This document shows, in pieces, positions 1 to 5,494 of a stretch of DNA of 5,837 bases. The stretch covers positions 1 to 5,837 of the forward strand of contig JASHWN010000416.1 of NCBI GenBank assembly GCA_030044035.1, given 5' to 3'. How positions within the stretch are numbered: position 1 is the stretch's first letter; each line of letters begins with the position of its first letter. A program made the translations under genes and the position numbers. The notes under the pieces were generated by a model, which was not told where the DNA came from, did no database searches, and saw only the letters and a program-made list of their open reading frames with translations. This DNA is from Xanthobacteraceae bacterium. GTDB taxonomy: Bacteria > Pseudomonadota > Alphaproteobacteria > Rhizobiales > Xanthobacteraceae.

Positions 1-298
1 GAAGCAGGCCGCGGAGCTCAAATCGAAGATGGAAGCGATGCAGGCCGAGCTTGAGCGCCTCGAGGTCGAAGGCACGGCCGGCGGCGGGCTCGTGTCGGTG
101 ACGCTGTCCGGCAAAGGCGACATGCGCAATGCGCGCATCGACGAGTCGCTGCTCAAGGCCGATCAGAAGGAAATCGTCGAGGATTTGCTGGTCGCCGCGC
201 ATGCCGACGCCAAGCGCAAGCTGGAAACGACGCTGGCGGAACGGATGCAGGCGCTCACCGGCGGCCTGCCGCTGCCGCCCGGCATGAAATTGTTTTGA
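1..298 (+). CDS. ybaB: YbaB/EbfC family nucleoid-associated protein (5' end missing)
   Basis: Small DNA-binding protein that works as a dimer and coats or bridges DNA; the gene usually lies between dnaX and recR. The frame is open from base 2 ([14 protein letters not shown]...) with no start in the window before the internal ATG at 29. The visible 98 residues therefore lack an estimated eight or so N-terminal residues of a family that is normally about 105-110 long. What can be seen is the charged, probably helical N-terminal stretch ([20 protein letters not shown]), the central strand region with [15 protein letters not shown], a second helical part ([17 protein letters not shown]), and the C-terminal [12 protein letters not shown] tail typical of the family. 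The stop codon overlaps the recR start by one base, so translation of the two is probably coupled. Family assignment is firm. The specific role (nucleoid structure, or helping RecR) comes from family knowledge and is not shown here. Confidence 0.93.
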   Translation, partial: KQAAELKSKMEAMQAELERLEVEGTAGGGLVSVTLSGKGDMRNARIDESLLKADQKEIVEDLLVAAHADAKRKLETTLAERMQALTGGLPLPPGMKLF

Positions 299-903
299 TG
301 GCTGCGATCTCCGCCGGACCCGAAATCGAACGCCTGATTCAGCTGTTGGCGCGGCTGCCCGGGCTCGGGCCGCGCTCGGCGCGGCGCGCGGCGTTGTTTC
401 TGATCAAAAAGCGCGAAGCCTTGATGGCGCCGCTCGCCGCCGCGCTGGCGACCGCGATCGACAAGATCGAAGTGTGCCGGATCTGCGGCAACATCGACAC
501 ACAGAATCCGTGCGCGATCTGCGCCGATCCGCGCCGCGATGCGTCGGCCATCGTGGTGATCGCCGACGTCGCCGACCTGTGGGCGCTCGAGCGCGCGCAG
601 GCGCTCAACGCCCGCTACCACGTGCTCGGCGGCACGCTGTCGCCGCTCGACGGCATCGGCCCGGACGACCTCGCCATCGACGCGCTGGTCAAGCGCGCGC
701 ACGATCCTGCCGTGAAGGAAATCATCTTGGCGCTCAACGCCACGGTCGACGGCCAGAGCACCGCGCACTACATCACCGACCTTCTGCACGATGCCGGCGT
801 CAAGGTGACCCGCCTCGCCCACGGCGTGCCGGTCGGCGGCGAGCTCGATTATCTCGACGAGGGCACGCTGGCGGCCGCCATCCGCAGCCGCACGCCGTTT
901 TAG
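298..903 (+). CDS. recR: Recombination mediator protein RecR
   Basis: RecR acts with RecF/RecO to load RecA onto single-stranded DNA coated with SSB, during gap repair and replication restart. The 201 residues match the usual length of about 200. Domains in order: a helix-hairpin-helix region at about 17-36 ([20 protein letters not shown]); a zinc-binding Cys4 motif with C60, C63, C72 and C75, followed by DPRRD; a Toprim domain from about residue 83, containing [12 protein letters not shown] (114-125), [13 protein letters not shown] (147-159) and [14 protein letters not shown] (174-187). At residue 90 an Asp (VIAD) stands where I recall Glu in E. coli RecR. I chose the ATG at 298, which overlaps the ybaB TGA (TGATG), over the in-frame TTG at 295. 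The next gene on this strand starts more than 450 bases away, so the operon probably ends here; the hairpin repeat at 920 begins 16 bases after the stop. Intact and confidently identified. Confidence 0.97.
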   Translation: MAAISAGPEIERLIQLLARLPGLGPRSARRAALFLIKKREALMAPLAAALATAIDKIEVCRICGNIDTQNPCAICADPRRDASAIVVIADVADLWALERAQALNARYHVLGGTLSPLDGIGPDDLAIDALVKRAHDPAVKEIILALNATVDGQSTAHYITDLLHDAGVKVTRLAHGVPVGGELDYLDEGTLAAAIRSRTPF

Positions 904-919
904 GATGGGTGGCTCACGT

Positions 920-1010
920 CGTCATTGCGAGGAGCCCCGAAGGGGCGACGAAGCAATCCAGAATTCAGTGCACCCGACCCCTGGATTGCTTCGCTTCGCT
1001 CGCAATGACG
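920..1010. repeat. Paired-hairpin intergenic palindrome (REP/BIME-like)
   Basis: Two inverted units, 920-961 and 981-1010, are separated by 19 bases. The left unit opens CGTCATTGCGA and ends GAAGCAATCCAG; the right unit is the inverse of the same ends. Each unit is also a hairpin by itself: ATTGC pairs with GCAAT, and the left unit carries an inner GCCCC-GAA-GGGGC hairpin (934-946). The right unit is 12 bases shorter because its inner stem is reduced to GC-GAA-GC. It lies 16 bases past the recR stop and may end transcription or stabilise the 3' end, but no T-run follows it. I recognise the type from alphaproteobacterial genomes from memory. It encodes no protein; short open frames through it are by-products of the repeat. 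Confidence 0.85.
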
Positions 1011-1109
1011 AGGCTTGTGCCTGCAAAATAGCCAGTGATCGCCTACCGCGGCAGCCAATGATGCCCGCTGCGCGAGAATCGAGCGAGAATCTGTAAGAAT
1101 TCCGCGCGC

Positions 1110-1228
1110 CCGACTTGCTCCCGAGTTGGCCCGCCGTTTGCATGGCAAGGATCGGCGATCCCGATCGTTCCTTTGCGCGCGGGATTGCCGGAGCCCCGGA
1201 TTCCCGGCATTCGGGGCTCTATTCTTTT
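1110..1228 (+). ncRNA. Candidate small structured RNA
   Basis: Three consecutive stem-loops lie in the gene-free stretch after recR. The first pairs CCGACT (1110-1115) with AGTTGG (1124-1129), including one G-T pair. The second is a longer stem, GCAAGG-ATCGG against CCGAT and CCTTTGC (1145-1176), with small internal irregularities. The third is a perfect 8-bp stem (1191-1198 with 1212-1219) followed by TATTCTTTT. Hairpins ending in a T-rich tract are the layout of an independently terminated small RNA. I could not find a convincing promoter (only a weak TAAGAAT-like box near 1094-1100) and I do not recognise a known RNA family. It could equally be an mRNA leader with an attenuator, or chance structure in GC-rich DNA. 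Confidence 0.25.
1191..1228 (+). terminator. Putative Rho-independent terminator
   Basis: GAGCCCCG (1191-1198) and CGGGGCTC (1212-1219) form a perfect 8-bp GC-rich stem around a 13-base loop, followed directly by TATTCTTTT (1220-1228). The T-rich tract makes the + strand the functional orientation. It lies about 290 bases after recR and 135 bases before the next gene. It could therefore end recR read-through, end a small RNA, or act as an attenuator in the leader of the hydrolase gene. Confidence 0.45.
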
Positions 1229-1363
1229 GCGCACGTGATTGGCCGCGCCAACGCCAAAATTAGAGCCATCGCAGCGGCGCTGGACATTGCCTGCAGCGCG
1301 GTGCAGATGCGGCAGCACATTCAATGATGGTGCTCCGCTTTTGCGGAGCAGCGCGGGCTGCGC
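1229..1363 (+). promoter_or_regulatory. Leader upstream of the MBL hydrolase, with overlapping hairpins
   Basis: No gene or clear promoter is visible here. The last part carries two hairpins. TGCTCCGC-TTTT-GCGGAGCA (1331-1350) is a perfect 8-bp stem. GCAGC (1348-1352) with GCTGC (1357-1361) is a 5-bp stem sharing three bases with the first, so only one can form fully. The only purine-rich tract, GGAG at 1345-1348, is 15 bases from the ATG at 1364 and sits inside the first stem, so no normally placed ribosome binding site is visible. This could mean structure-controlled or leaderless initiation. Function is inferred only. Confidence 0.3.
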
Positions 1364-2293
1364 ATGAGCGACGATATTCCGTTCGACAAAAGCTTCGATC
1401 TCGTGCCCGGAAAGCCCAAAGAGGTCGCCCCGGATGTCCGCGCGGTCGTCGCCAACAATCCCGGGCCGTTCACCTACAAGGGCACGGTGAGCTTCATCAT
1501 CGGCCGCGGCAAGGTGGCGATCCTCGATCCCGGCCCGGACGACGATGCTCATGTCGCGGCGCTGCTTGACGCCGTGCGCGGCGAGACCGTGACGCACATT
1601 TTCGTCACCCACACCCATCGCGACCATTCGCCCGCGGTGCCGAAGATCAAGGCCGCCACCGGCGCCCAGGTTCTTGCCGAAGGGCCGCACCGTCTGGCGC
1701 GCCCGCTGCACATCGGCGAGACGCGCCGCCTCGACGCCTCGGCCGACATGGATTTTCGCCCCGACGTCGCACTCGCAGACGGCGAGGTGGTCGCCGGCGA
1801 TGGCTGGACGCTGGAAGCAGTGACGACGCCCGGCCACACCGCCAACCACATGGCGTACGCGTTCAAGGAGCGCGATCTCTTGTTCGCCGGCGACCACGTC
1901 ATGGCCTGGTCGACCACCATCGTGGCGCCGCCCGACGGCGCCATGAGCGACTACATGGCCTCGCTGCACAAGCTCGCCGCGCGGAGCGAGCCGCTCTACC
2001 TGCCCGGCCACGGCGCGCCGGTGCGCGACGCGCCGCGCTATGTGCGGTTTCTGATCGAGCATCGGCGCGGGCGCGAAGCCTCGATCCTGCACCGGCTCGG
2101 CAAGGGCGCGGCCGACATCCCGACCATCGTCAAGGCGGTCTATATCGGGCTCAATCCGCGCCTCATTGGCGCTGCCGGGCTGTCGACGCTGGCGCATCTG
2201 GAAGATTTGGTCGCGCGCGGTATCGTCGCCACCGACGGACCGCCGGCGATCGGCGGCACTTATCGCTTGGCGGAACGGCCGCGCGGCGCCTGA
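1364..2293 (+). CDS. Metallo-beta-lactamase-fold hydrolase, LACTB2-like, with C-terminal winged helix
   Basis: A 309-residue soluble protein of the MBL superfamily, probably using two zinc ions to hydrolyse a thioester, phosphodiester or similar bond; the substrate is not predictable. The N-terminal part has NNPGPFTYKGTVSFIIGRG and LDPGPDD (54-60), usual in the LACTB2-like branch. The metal ligands are all present: THTHRDHS gives H83, H85, D87 and H88; TTPGHTANH gives H158; FAGDHVM gives D177; LPGHGAPV gives H216. After about residue 225 comes a helical C-terminal domain with YIGLNPRLIGAAGLSTLAHL (260-279), matching the winged-helix domain that often follows this lactamase fold. The start MSDDIPFDKSFDL fits relatives I remember, although no Shine-Dalgarno sequence is visible. 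No signal peptide is seen, so it is probably cytoplasmic. The last 34 bp overlap the convergent DUF1499 gene. The fold is certain and the reaction unknown. Confidence 0.92.
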   Translation: MSDDIPFDKSFDLVPGKPKEVAPDVRAVVANNPGPFTYKGTVSFIIGRGKVAILDPGPDDDAHVAALLDAVRGETVTHIFVTHTHRDHSPAVPKIKAATGAQVLAEGPHRLARPLHIGETRRLDASADMDFRPDVALADGEVVAGDGWTLEAVTTPGHTANHMAYAFKERDLLFAGDHVMAWSTTIVAPPDGAMSDYMASLHKLAARSEPLYLPGHGAPVRDAPRYVRFLIEHRRGREASILHRLGKGAADIPTIVKAVYIGLNPRLIGAAGLSTLAHLEDLVARGIVATDGPPAIGGTYRLAERPRGA

Positions 2294-3150
2294 CCGGGCG
2301 GCACCTTGTTGGGCAGCTCCTTCTCCGGATGCGGCGCCGACAGAATGTCGTCGATCGCGGCGAGCAAATCGCGCACCCGCGCGGCGTTGCTGCCGAGATC
2401 GTTGCGGCCATAGCGCGACGCCGAGCGGACGTCGATGCGGGTGCCGTCGCTGGTGGCGCGGACGCGCACCACGACGTCCTCGCGGAAGCCGAGAATTATG
2501 GAGCGCGCCACCGCCTCGATGATGCCGTCGGACGCCGCCTCGTCGTGCGGCTGCCGCGCCTCGGCAACGCGCGTCGCCGCCGGCTGCTGCGGCGGCCGCT
2601 GGTCGACGATGCGCCAGCGATTCCGGGTAATGACCTTCAGGGCGGCCTCGTAGGCTTCTTGCGGCGTGGCGCTGGTGTCTTCCGGTTCGATGTCCGAATA
2701 GGCGGTGTGCTGCAGCTCGGCGGCGTACAGGCCCTCATAGGTGATCGGATTGGCATCGCGCGGCCGCAACCGCGCGATGGCGTCGAATTGCGGCGGGTCG
2801 ATCGGATCGGTGGTGATGTCGTAGATCGACGGCAGCTTATAGGCCTTGACGCCGAGATAAGCCGGATAGGCGATCAGCGCGCCGCCGATCAGCACCGCCA
2901 GCAGCGCCTGCTGCACGCCGCCGCAGCCCTGGCGCCAGATCACCATGCCGGCGCCGAACGCCAGCAGAATGGCGACGACGCCGAGCAGCAGCGCGCCGCC
3001 GAGCGTCGACAGCGCCGGCACGACGTCAAGCGCACCCGAGCGCACGATGATGATGGCGACGAACGTCGCCGCAAGCGCAAACAGCGCCAGCCGCAGCGAC
3101 CAGGCCGCAAGCCGGGAAATCGGCTCCTCTACGACGCGCCGCCGCACCAT
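2260..3150 (-). CDS. DUF1499 domain-containing membrane protein
   Basis: A 296-residue protein of unknown function. Three hydrophobic segments at about 16-37, 48-72 and 79-101 should span the inner membrane, after a basic N-terminus (MVRRRVVEEPISR). The remainder, about 106-270, matches the DUF1499 pattern as I recall it: YDITTDPIDPPQF (110-122), YSDIEPEDTSATPQEAYEAA (151-170), GFREDVVVRV (221-230), and VRSASRYGRNDLGSNAARVR (241-260). The tail is rich in Pro, Arg and Lys. No catalytic motif is visible. By charge, the N-terminus is probably cytoplasmic; with three helices the DUF1499 part would then face the periplasm, which is inference. The ATG at 3150 follows a weak purine stretch (GCGAAG). 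Another ATG at 3167 is out of frame and ends after 12 codons. The gene is convergent with the MBL gene, sharing 34 bp at the 3' ends, and stands apart from the amidohydrolase upstream. Confidence 0.88.
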   Translation of the reverse strand: MVRRRVVEEPISRLAAWSLRLALFALAATFVAIIIVRSGALDVVPALSTLGGALLLGVVAILLAFGAGMVIWRQGCGGVQQALLAVLIGGALIAYPAYLGVKAYKLPSIYDITTDPIDPPQFDAIARLRPRDANPITYEGLYAAELQHTAYSDIEPEDTSATPQEAYEAALKVITRNRWRIVDQRPPQQPAATRVAEARQPHDEAASDGIIEAVARSIILGFREDVVVRVRATSDGTRIDVRSASRYGRNDLGSNAARVRDLLAAIDDILSAPHPEKELPNKVPPGQAPRGRSAKR

Positions 3151-3263
3151 CTTCGCTGTTCCGCCATGGTGGCCCGCCGTCGCACGGCGCCATGACCGAT
3201 TTGCGGCGGCGGGCTTGGTTTACCGACTTGGCGGCGGGGCGGCAATGGGCGCCTTGTAGCCTT

Positions 3264-3356
3264 GTAGGGTGGGTTGAGCGGAAGCGAAACCCACCATGCA
3301 GCCGACGAGCCTATTACGGACCATGATGGGTTTCGCTTCCGCTCAACCCATCCTAC
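3264..3356. repeat. 35-bp near-perfect inverted repeat
   Basis: Arms at 3264-3298 and 3322-3356 match in 33 of 35 positions when one is reversed, around a 23-base loop. The left arm opens GTAGGGTGGGTTGAGCGGAA and ends CCCACCATG; the right arm reads the inverse with two changes. It lies between the DUF1499 gene start and the amidohydrolase stop, with the right arm ending three bases from that stop. It could fold as a very stable hairpin at the 3' end of the amidohydrolase mRNA. No T-tract follows, so classic termination is doubtful. It differs in sequence and design from the repeats at 920 and 4499. From memory, palindromes with this core recur in related genomes. Confidence 0.88.
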
Positions 3357-3359
3357 GGC

Positions 3360-4424
3360 CTACAACCCGAGCAGCTTTTTGGCGTTGCCGCCGGCGAGCG
3401 CCGCGACGGTCGCGGCATCAAAGCCCTCGACGCCCACAATGTGACCGACCGGATCGTACTCGGCCATGTCGTACGGGTAATCGGTGCCCATGAGCACATG
3501 ATCGGCGCCGAACGTGCGCACCAGCTCTTCAAGCTGCGCCGGCGTGAACACGACGGTATCGACGTAGATGCGCTTGAGATACGTGGTCGGCGGCTCCTGC
3601 AGATCGCCATGACTGTCGGAGCGCGCGCCCCAGGCATGGTCGATGCGGCCCGGATAGGCGCCGAGATAACCGCCGCCGTGCACGGCGAGAATCTTCAGCC
3701 GGGGATGCCGCGCCAACACGCCGTCGAAAATCAGATAATGCAGCGCGATCGTCGTCTCCAGCGGATTGCCAATGACGTTGTTGAAGTAGAACCGCTTAAG
3801 CCGCGACGCCTCGGTAAAGCCGTTCGGATGAATCATCACCAGCACGCCCAGCTCCTCGGCCTTGTTCCAGAACGGCGCGAACGCCGGATCGGACAATTCC
3901 TTGCCGGCGACGTTGGTGAGAATTTCCACGCCGGCGAAGCCGAGCGTCGTGACGCAGCGCTCGAGCTCCTTGGCGGCCTCGGCGCCGTCGGTCATCGGCA
4001 CCGCGCCGAACGGTTTTAAGCGGTCCGGCTTTTGCGCGCAGAACGCCGCGATGCCGTCATTGACGAGCCGCGTTGCCGGCACGGCGATGTCGAGCGGCAC
4101 CGTGTCGTAGCATTGCTGCGGCGGCGGCGCGATCATCTGCACGTCGACGCCCATGGCGTCGAGGTCGGCGAGCCGGCGGTCGAGGCCGCCACGGGCGCGG
4201 ATGTCGGCTTCCTGCTTGGCCGAAAGCGCCTTGGTCTCTGGCGTGGCGAATTGGGCGAGCGGCACCGTTGCCCAATCAAGGTACGGCTCGACGAATTTCG
4301 CGGCTTCCGGCACGCCGACATGGGAGTGAATGTCGACGGTGATGCTCGCCGGCCGGACTTCGCGGCCGGGCCGGCCGTGGCGGCGCGCGGCGGTGCGCTC
4401 GTACTTATTCCATTGCTCGCTCAT
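3360..4424 (-). CDS. Amidohydrolase family 2 (ACMSD-like) metal-dependent hydrolase/decarboxylase
   Basis: A 354-residue TIM-barrel enzyme of the family that includes aminocarboxymuconate-semialdehyde decarboxylase and other decarboxylases or hydrolases of aromatic-derived acids. Visible residues: VDIHSHVGVP (H33 and H35, the HxH metal pair after the first strand), VMIHPNGF (H199, metal ligand), LAVHGGGYLGAYPGRIDHAW (H249, the catalytic or ligand His before GGG), and LMGTDYPYDMAEYDP (D315, the final Asp). All are where the family has them, so the enzyme should be active. The start at 4424 is set by GAGGAGAG just upstream. The frame runs open to 4655 only because it crosses the repeat at 4499-4600, and that extension codes repeat-derived sequence. 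The gene is divergent from the cyclase-family gene, 246 bp apart, which suggests related substrates or shared control. There is no signal peptide. Family is firm, substrate unknown; true ACMSD activity is possible but not shown. Confidence 0.92.
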   Translation of the reverse strand: MSEQWNKYERTAARRHGRPGREVRPASITVDIHSHVGVPEAAKFVEPYLDWATVPLAQFATPETKALSAKQEADIRARGGLDRRLADLDAMGVDVQMIAPPPQQCYDTVPLDIAVPATRLVNDGIAAFCAQKPDRLKPFGAVPMTDGAEAAKELERCVTTLGFAGVEILTNVAGKELSDPAFAPFWNKAEELGVLVMIHPNGFTEASRLKRFYFNNVIGNPLETTIALHYLIFDGVLARHPRLKILAVHGGGYLGAYPGRIDHAWGARSDSHGDLQEPPTTYLKRIYVDTVVFTPAQLEELVRTFGADHVLMGTDYPYDMAEYDPVGHIVGVEGFDAATVAALAGGNAKKLLGL

Positions 4425-4426
4425 AA

Positions 4427-4434
4427 CTCTCCTC
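4427..4434 (-). promoter_or_regulatory. Shine-Dalgarno of the amidohydrolase gene
   Basis: On the minus strand the bases before the ATG at 4424 read GAGGAGAG-TT-ATG. The GAGG core lies six bases from the start. This strong site decides the start codon against the longer open frame reaching 4655. Confidence 0.8.
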
Positions 4435-4498
4435 GATGACTCGCTCGCTTTGGCGTTTAGCCGCGCGCGGGCGGCATTGACAAGCCTGCGGCCCCACT

Positions 4499-4600
4499 CG
4501 TCATTCCGGGGCGCGCCGAAGGCGCGAACCCGGAATCCATAACCCCGGCGCAGGGAATATGGATTCCGGACTCGCCGCTTCGCGGCGATCCGGAATGACG
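4499..4600. repeat. Paired-hairpin intergenic palindrome, second copy (REP/BIME-like)
   Basis: Two inverted 42-base units (4499-4540 and 4559-4600) are separated by 18 bases. Their ends pair with each other (CGTCATTCCGG with CCGGAATGACG; CCGGAATCCAT with ATGGATTCCGG). Each unit is also a hairpin: ATTCCGG against CCGGAAT outside, and inside CGCGCC-GAA-GGCGCG on the left or TCGCCGC-TTC-GCGGCGA on the right. The inner stems differ in sequence between the two units but stay self-complementary. The element fills most of the gap between the divergent amidohydrolase and cyclase genes. It is the same class as 920-1010: the left units share 31 of 42 positions. Confidence 0.88.
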
Positions 4601-4656
4601 GCTGAACGTCCAACGTATTCTTCATGATAAGCTGCCGCCCGTCCGACGAATGCATG

Positions 4657-4661
4657 AAGGA
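4657..4661 (+). promoter_or_regulatory. Shine-Dalgarno of the cyclase-family gene
   Basis: AAGGA lies nine bases before the ATG at 4671. The in-frame ATG at 4650, which would add seven residues, has no purine-rich tract before it. This favours 4671 as the start. Confidence 0.65.
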
Positions 4662-4670
4662 ATAAGAGCC

Positions 4671-5450
4671 ATGAAGCCGCCCAGCCGGATGATCGATCTG
4701 TCGTCGCCGCTCGACAACGACACCGTCTACGATCCGCCGTTCATGCGGCCGAAGATCGAATACCGCAGCAACGCGGAGACCGCGCCGCTGATGTGCGAGC
4801 TGTTTCCCGGATTGCGACCCGAAGATTTACCTGAGCGCGAGGGCTGGGCCATCGAGCAGGTGCAGCTGACCACCCACAACGGCACCCACATGGACGCGCC
4901 GATCCATTTCCAATCGCATTCGATCGACGGCAAGCCGATGCCGACCATCGACCAGGTGCCGCTCGATTGGTTCTTCCGGCCCGGCGTCAAGCTCGACTTC
5001 CGCAAATTGCCGGACGGCCACGTCGTCGCCGCTGCCGAAGTCGAGGCGGAGCTTGCACGCATCGGCCATGATCTGAAACCGCTCGACATCGTGCTCGTCA
5101 ACACCCGCGCCAGCGAATGCGTCGGCACCGACGAATATCTCACCGCCGGCTGCGGCATGGGCCGCGAAGCGACGCTCTATCTGACCTCGCGCGGCGTGCG
5201 TGTCGCCGGCATCGACGCCTGGGGCTGGGACGTACCGTTCGCGCATATGCGCAAGCGCTGGCTCGAGACGCGCGATGCGTCGATCATCTGGGAAGGCCAC
5301 AAGGCGGGCCGCGAGATCCCATACTGTCACATGGAAAAACTGTGCAATCTCGAAAAGCTGCCGGACCACGGCTTTACGGTCGCCTGCTTTCCCTTCAAGG
5401 TAAAAAGTGGCTCCGCCGGTTGGACCCGCGCGGTGGCGCTGTTTGACTGA
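4671..5450 (+). CDS. Cyclase family (KynB-like) metal-dependent hydrolase
   Basis: A 259-residue enzyme of the cyclase/kynurenine formamidase fold (PF04199-type), whose members hydrolyse amides, lactones or similar bonds with divalent metal, often in aromatic catabolism. It opens with MIDLSSPLDNDT, the usual N-terminal strand. HNGTHMDAPIHF supplies H69, H73, D75 and H79 in the spacing HxxxHxDxxxH of the bacterial kynurenine formamidase metal site. H210 and E222 are 12 residues apart (WEGHKAGREIPYCHMEKL), the same spacing as the remaining His/Glu ligands I recall for KynB. The C-terminus (FTVACFPFKVKSGSAGWTRAVALFD) is also typical. It is longer than KynB itself (about 210) because of inserts near 40-60 and 185-215, so it is a relative rather than a clear KynB. 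There is no signal peptide. It is divergent from the amidohydrolase gene; a cytochrome c gene follows 44 bases later and may be cotranscribed. The substrate is unknown. Confidence 0.9.
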   Translation: MKPPSRMIDLSSPLDNDTVYDPPFMRPKIEYRSNAETAPLMCELFPGLRPEDLPEREGWAIEQVQLTTHNGTHMDAPIHFQSHSIDGKPMPTIDQVPLDWFFRPGVKLDFRKLPDGHVVAAAEVEAELARIGHDLKPLDIVLVNTRASECVGTDEYLTAGCGMGREATLYLTSRGVRVAGIDAWGWDVPFAHMRKRWLETRDASIIWEGHKAGREIPYCHMEKLCNLEKLPDHGFTVACFPFKVKSGSAGWTRAVALFD

Positions 5451-5494
5451 GCGGCATTGCGCCATTGCTGGGGCACGGAGTTTGGGAACGAATC

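Noticed and set aside
163..822. 219-codon open frame on the minus strand across ybaB/recR
   Set aside because: Complementary-frame artefact of two confidently identified genes.
900..1148. Small frames on both strands through the 920-1010 repeat
   Set aside because: Peptides such as RHCERSEAIQ are translations of the palindrome, a common source of spurious hypothetical proteins.
1115..1327. 70-codon open frame in the gap after recR
   Set aside because: It crosses the terminator-like hairpin, has no ribosome binding site and no recognisable protein features; a degenerate gene cannot be fully excluded.
1043..2197. 384-codon open frame on the minus strand opposite the MBL gene
   Set aside because: It is antisense to a gene with complete catalytic motifs, rich in Arg/His/Gly as expected from the complementary frame of GC-rich coding DNA, and shows no domain.
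2329..3195. 288-codon open frame on the plus strand opposite the DUF1499 gene
   Set aside because: Low-complexity Arg-rich translation; the minus strand carries recognisable membrane segments and the DUF1499 pattern.
4032..4439. 135-codon plus-strand frame opposite the amidohydrolase N-terminal half
   Set aside because: Antisense to the region encoding the HxH metal motif; composition is that of a complementary frame.
920..4600. CRISPR-like array or insertion sequence explaining the repeats
   Set aside because: The repeats are paired inverted units at distant sites with no regular spacers, no direct array and no transposase gene between them.
3360..4655. Longer amidohydrolase reading frame with about 77 extra N-terminal residues
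   Set aside because: The extension is translated from the 4499-4600 palindrome and flanking DNA, resembles no family N-terminus, and the strong GAGGAGAG site sets the start at 4424.
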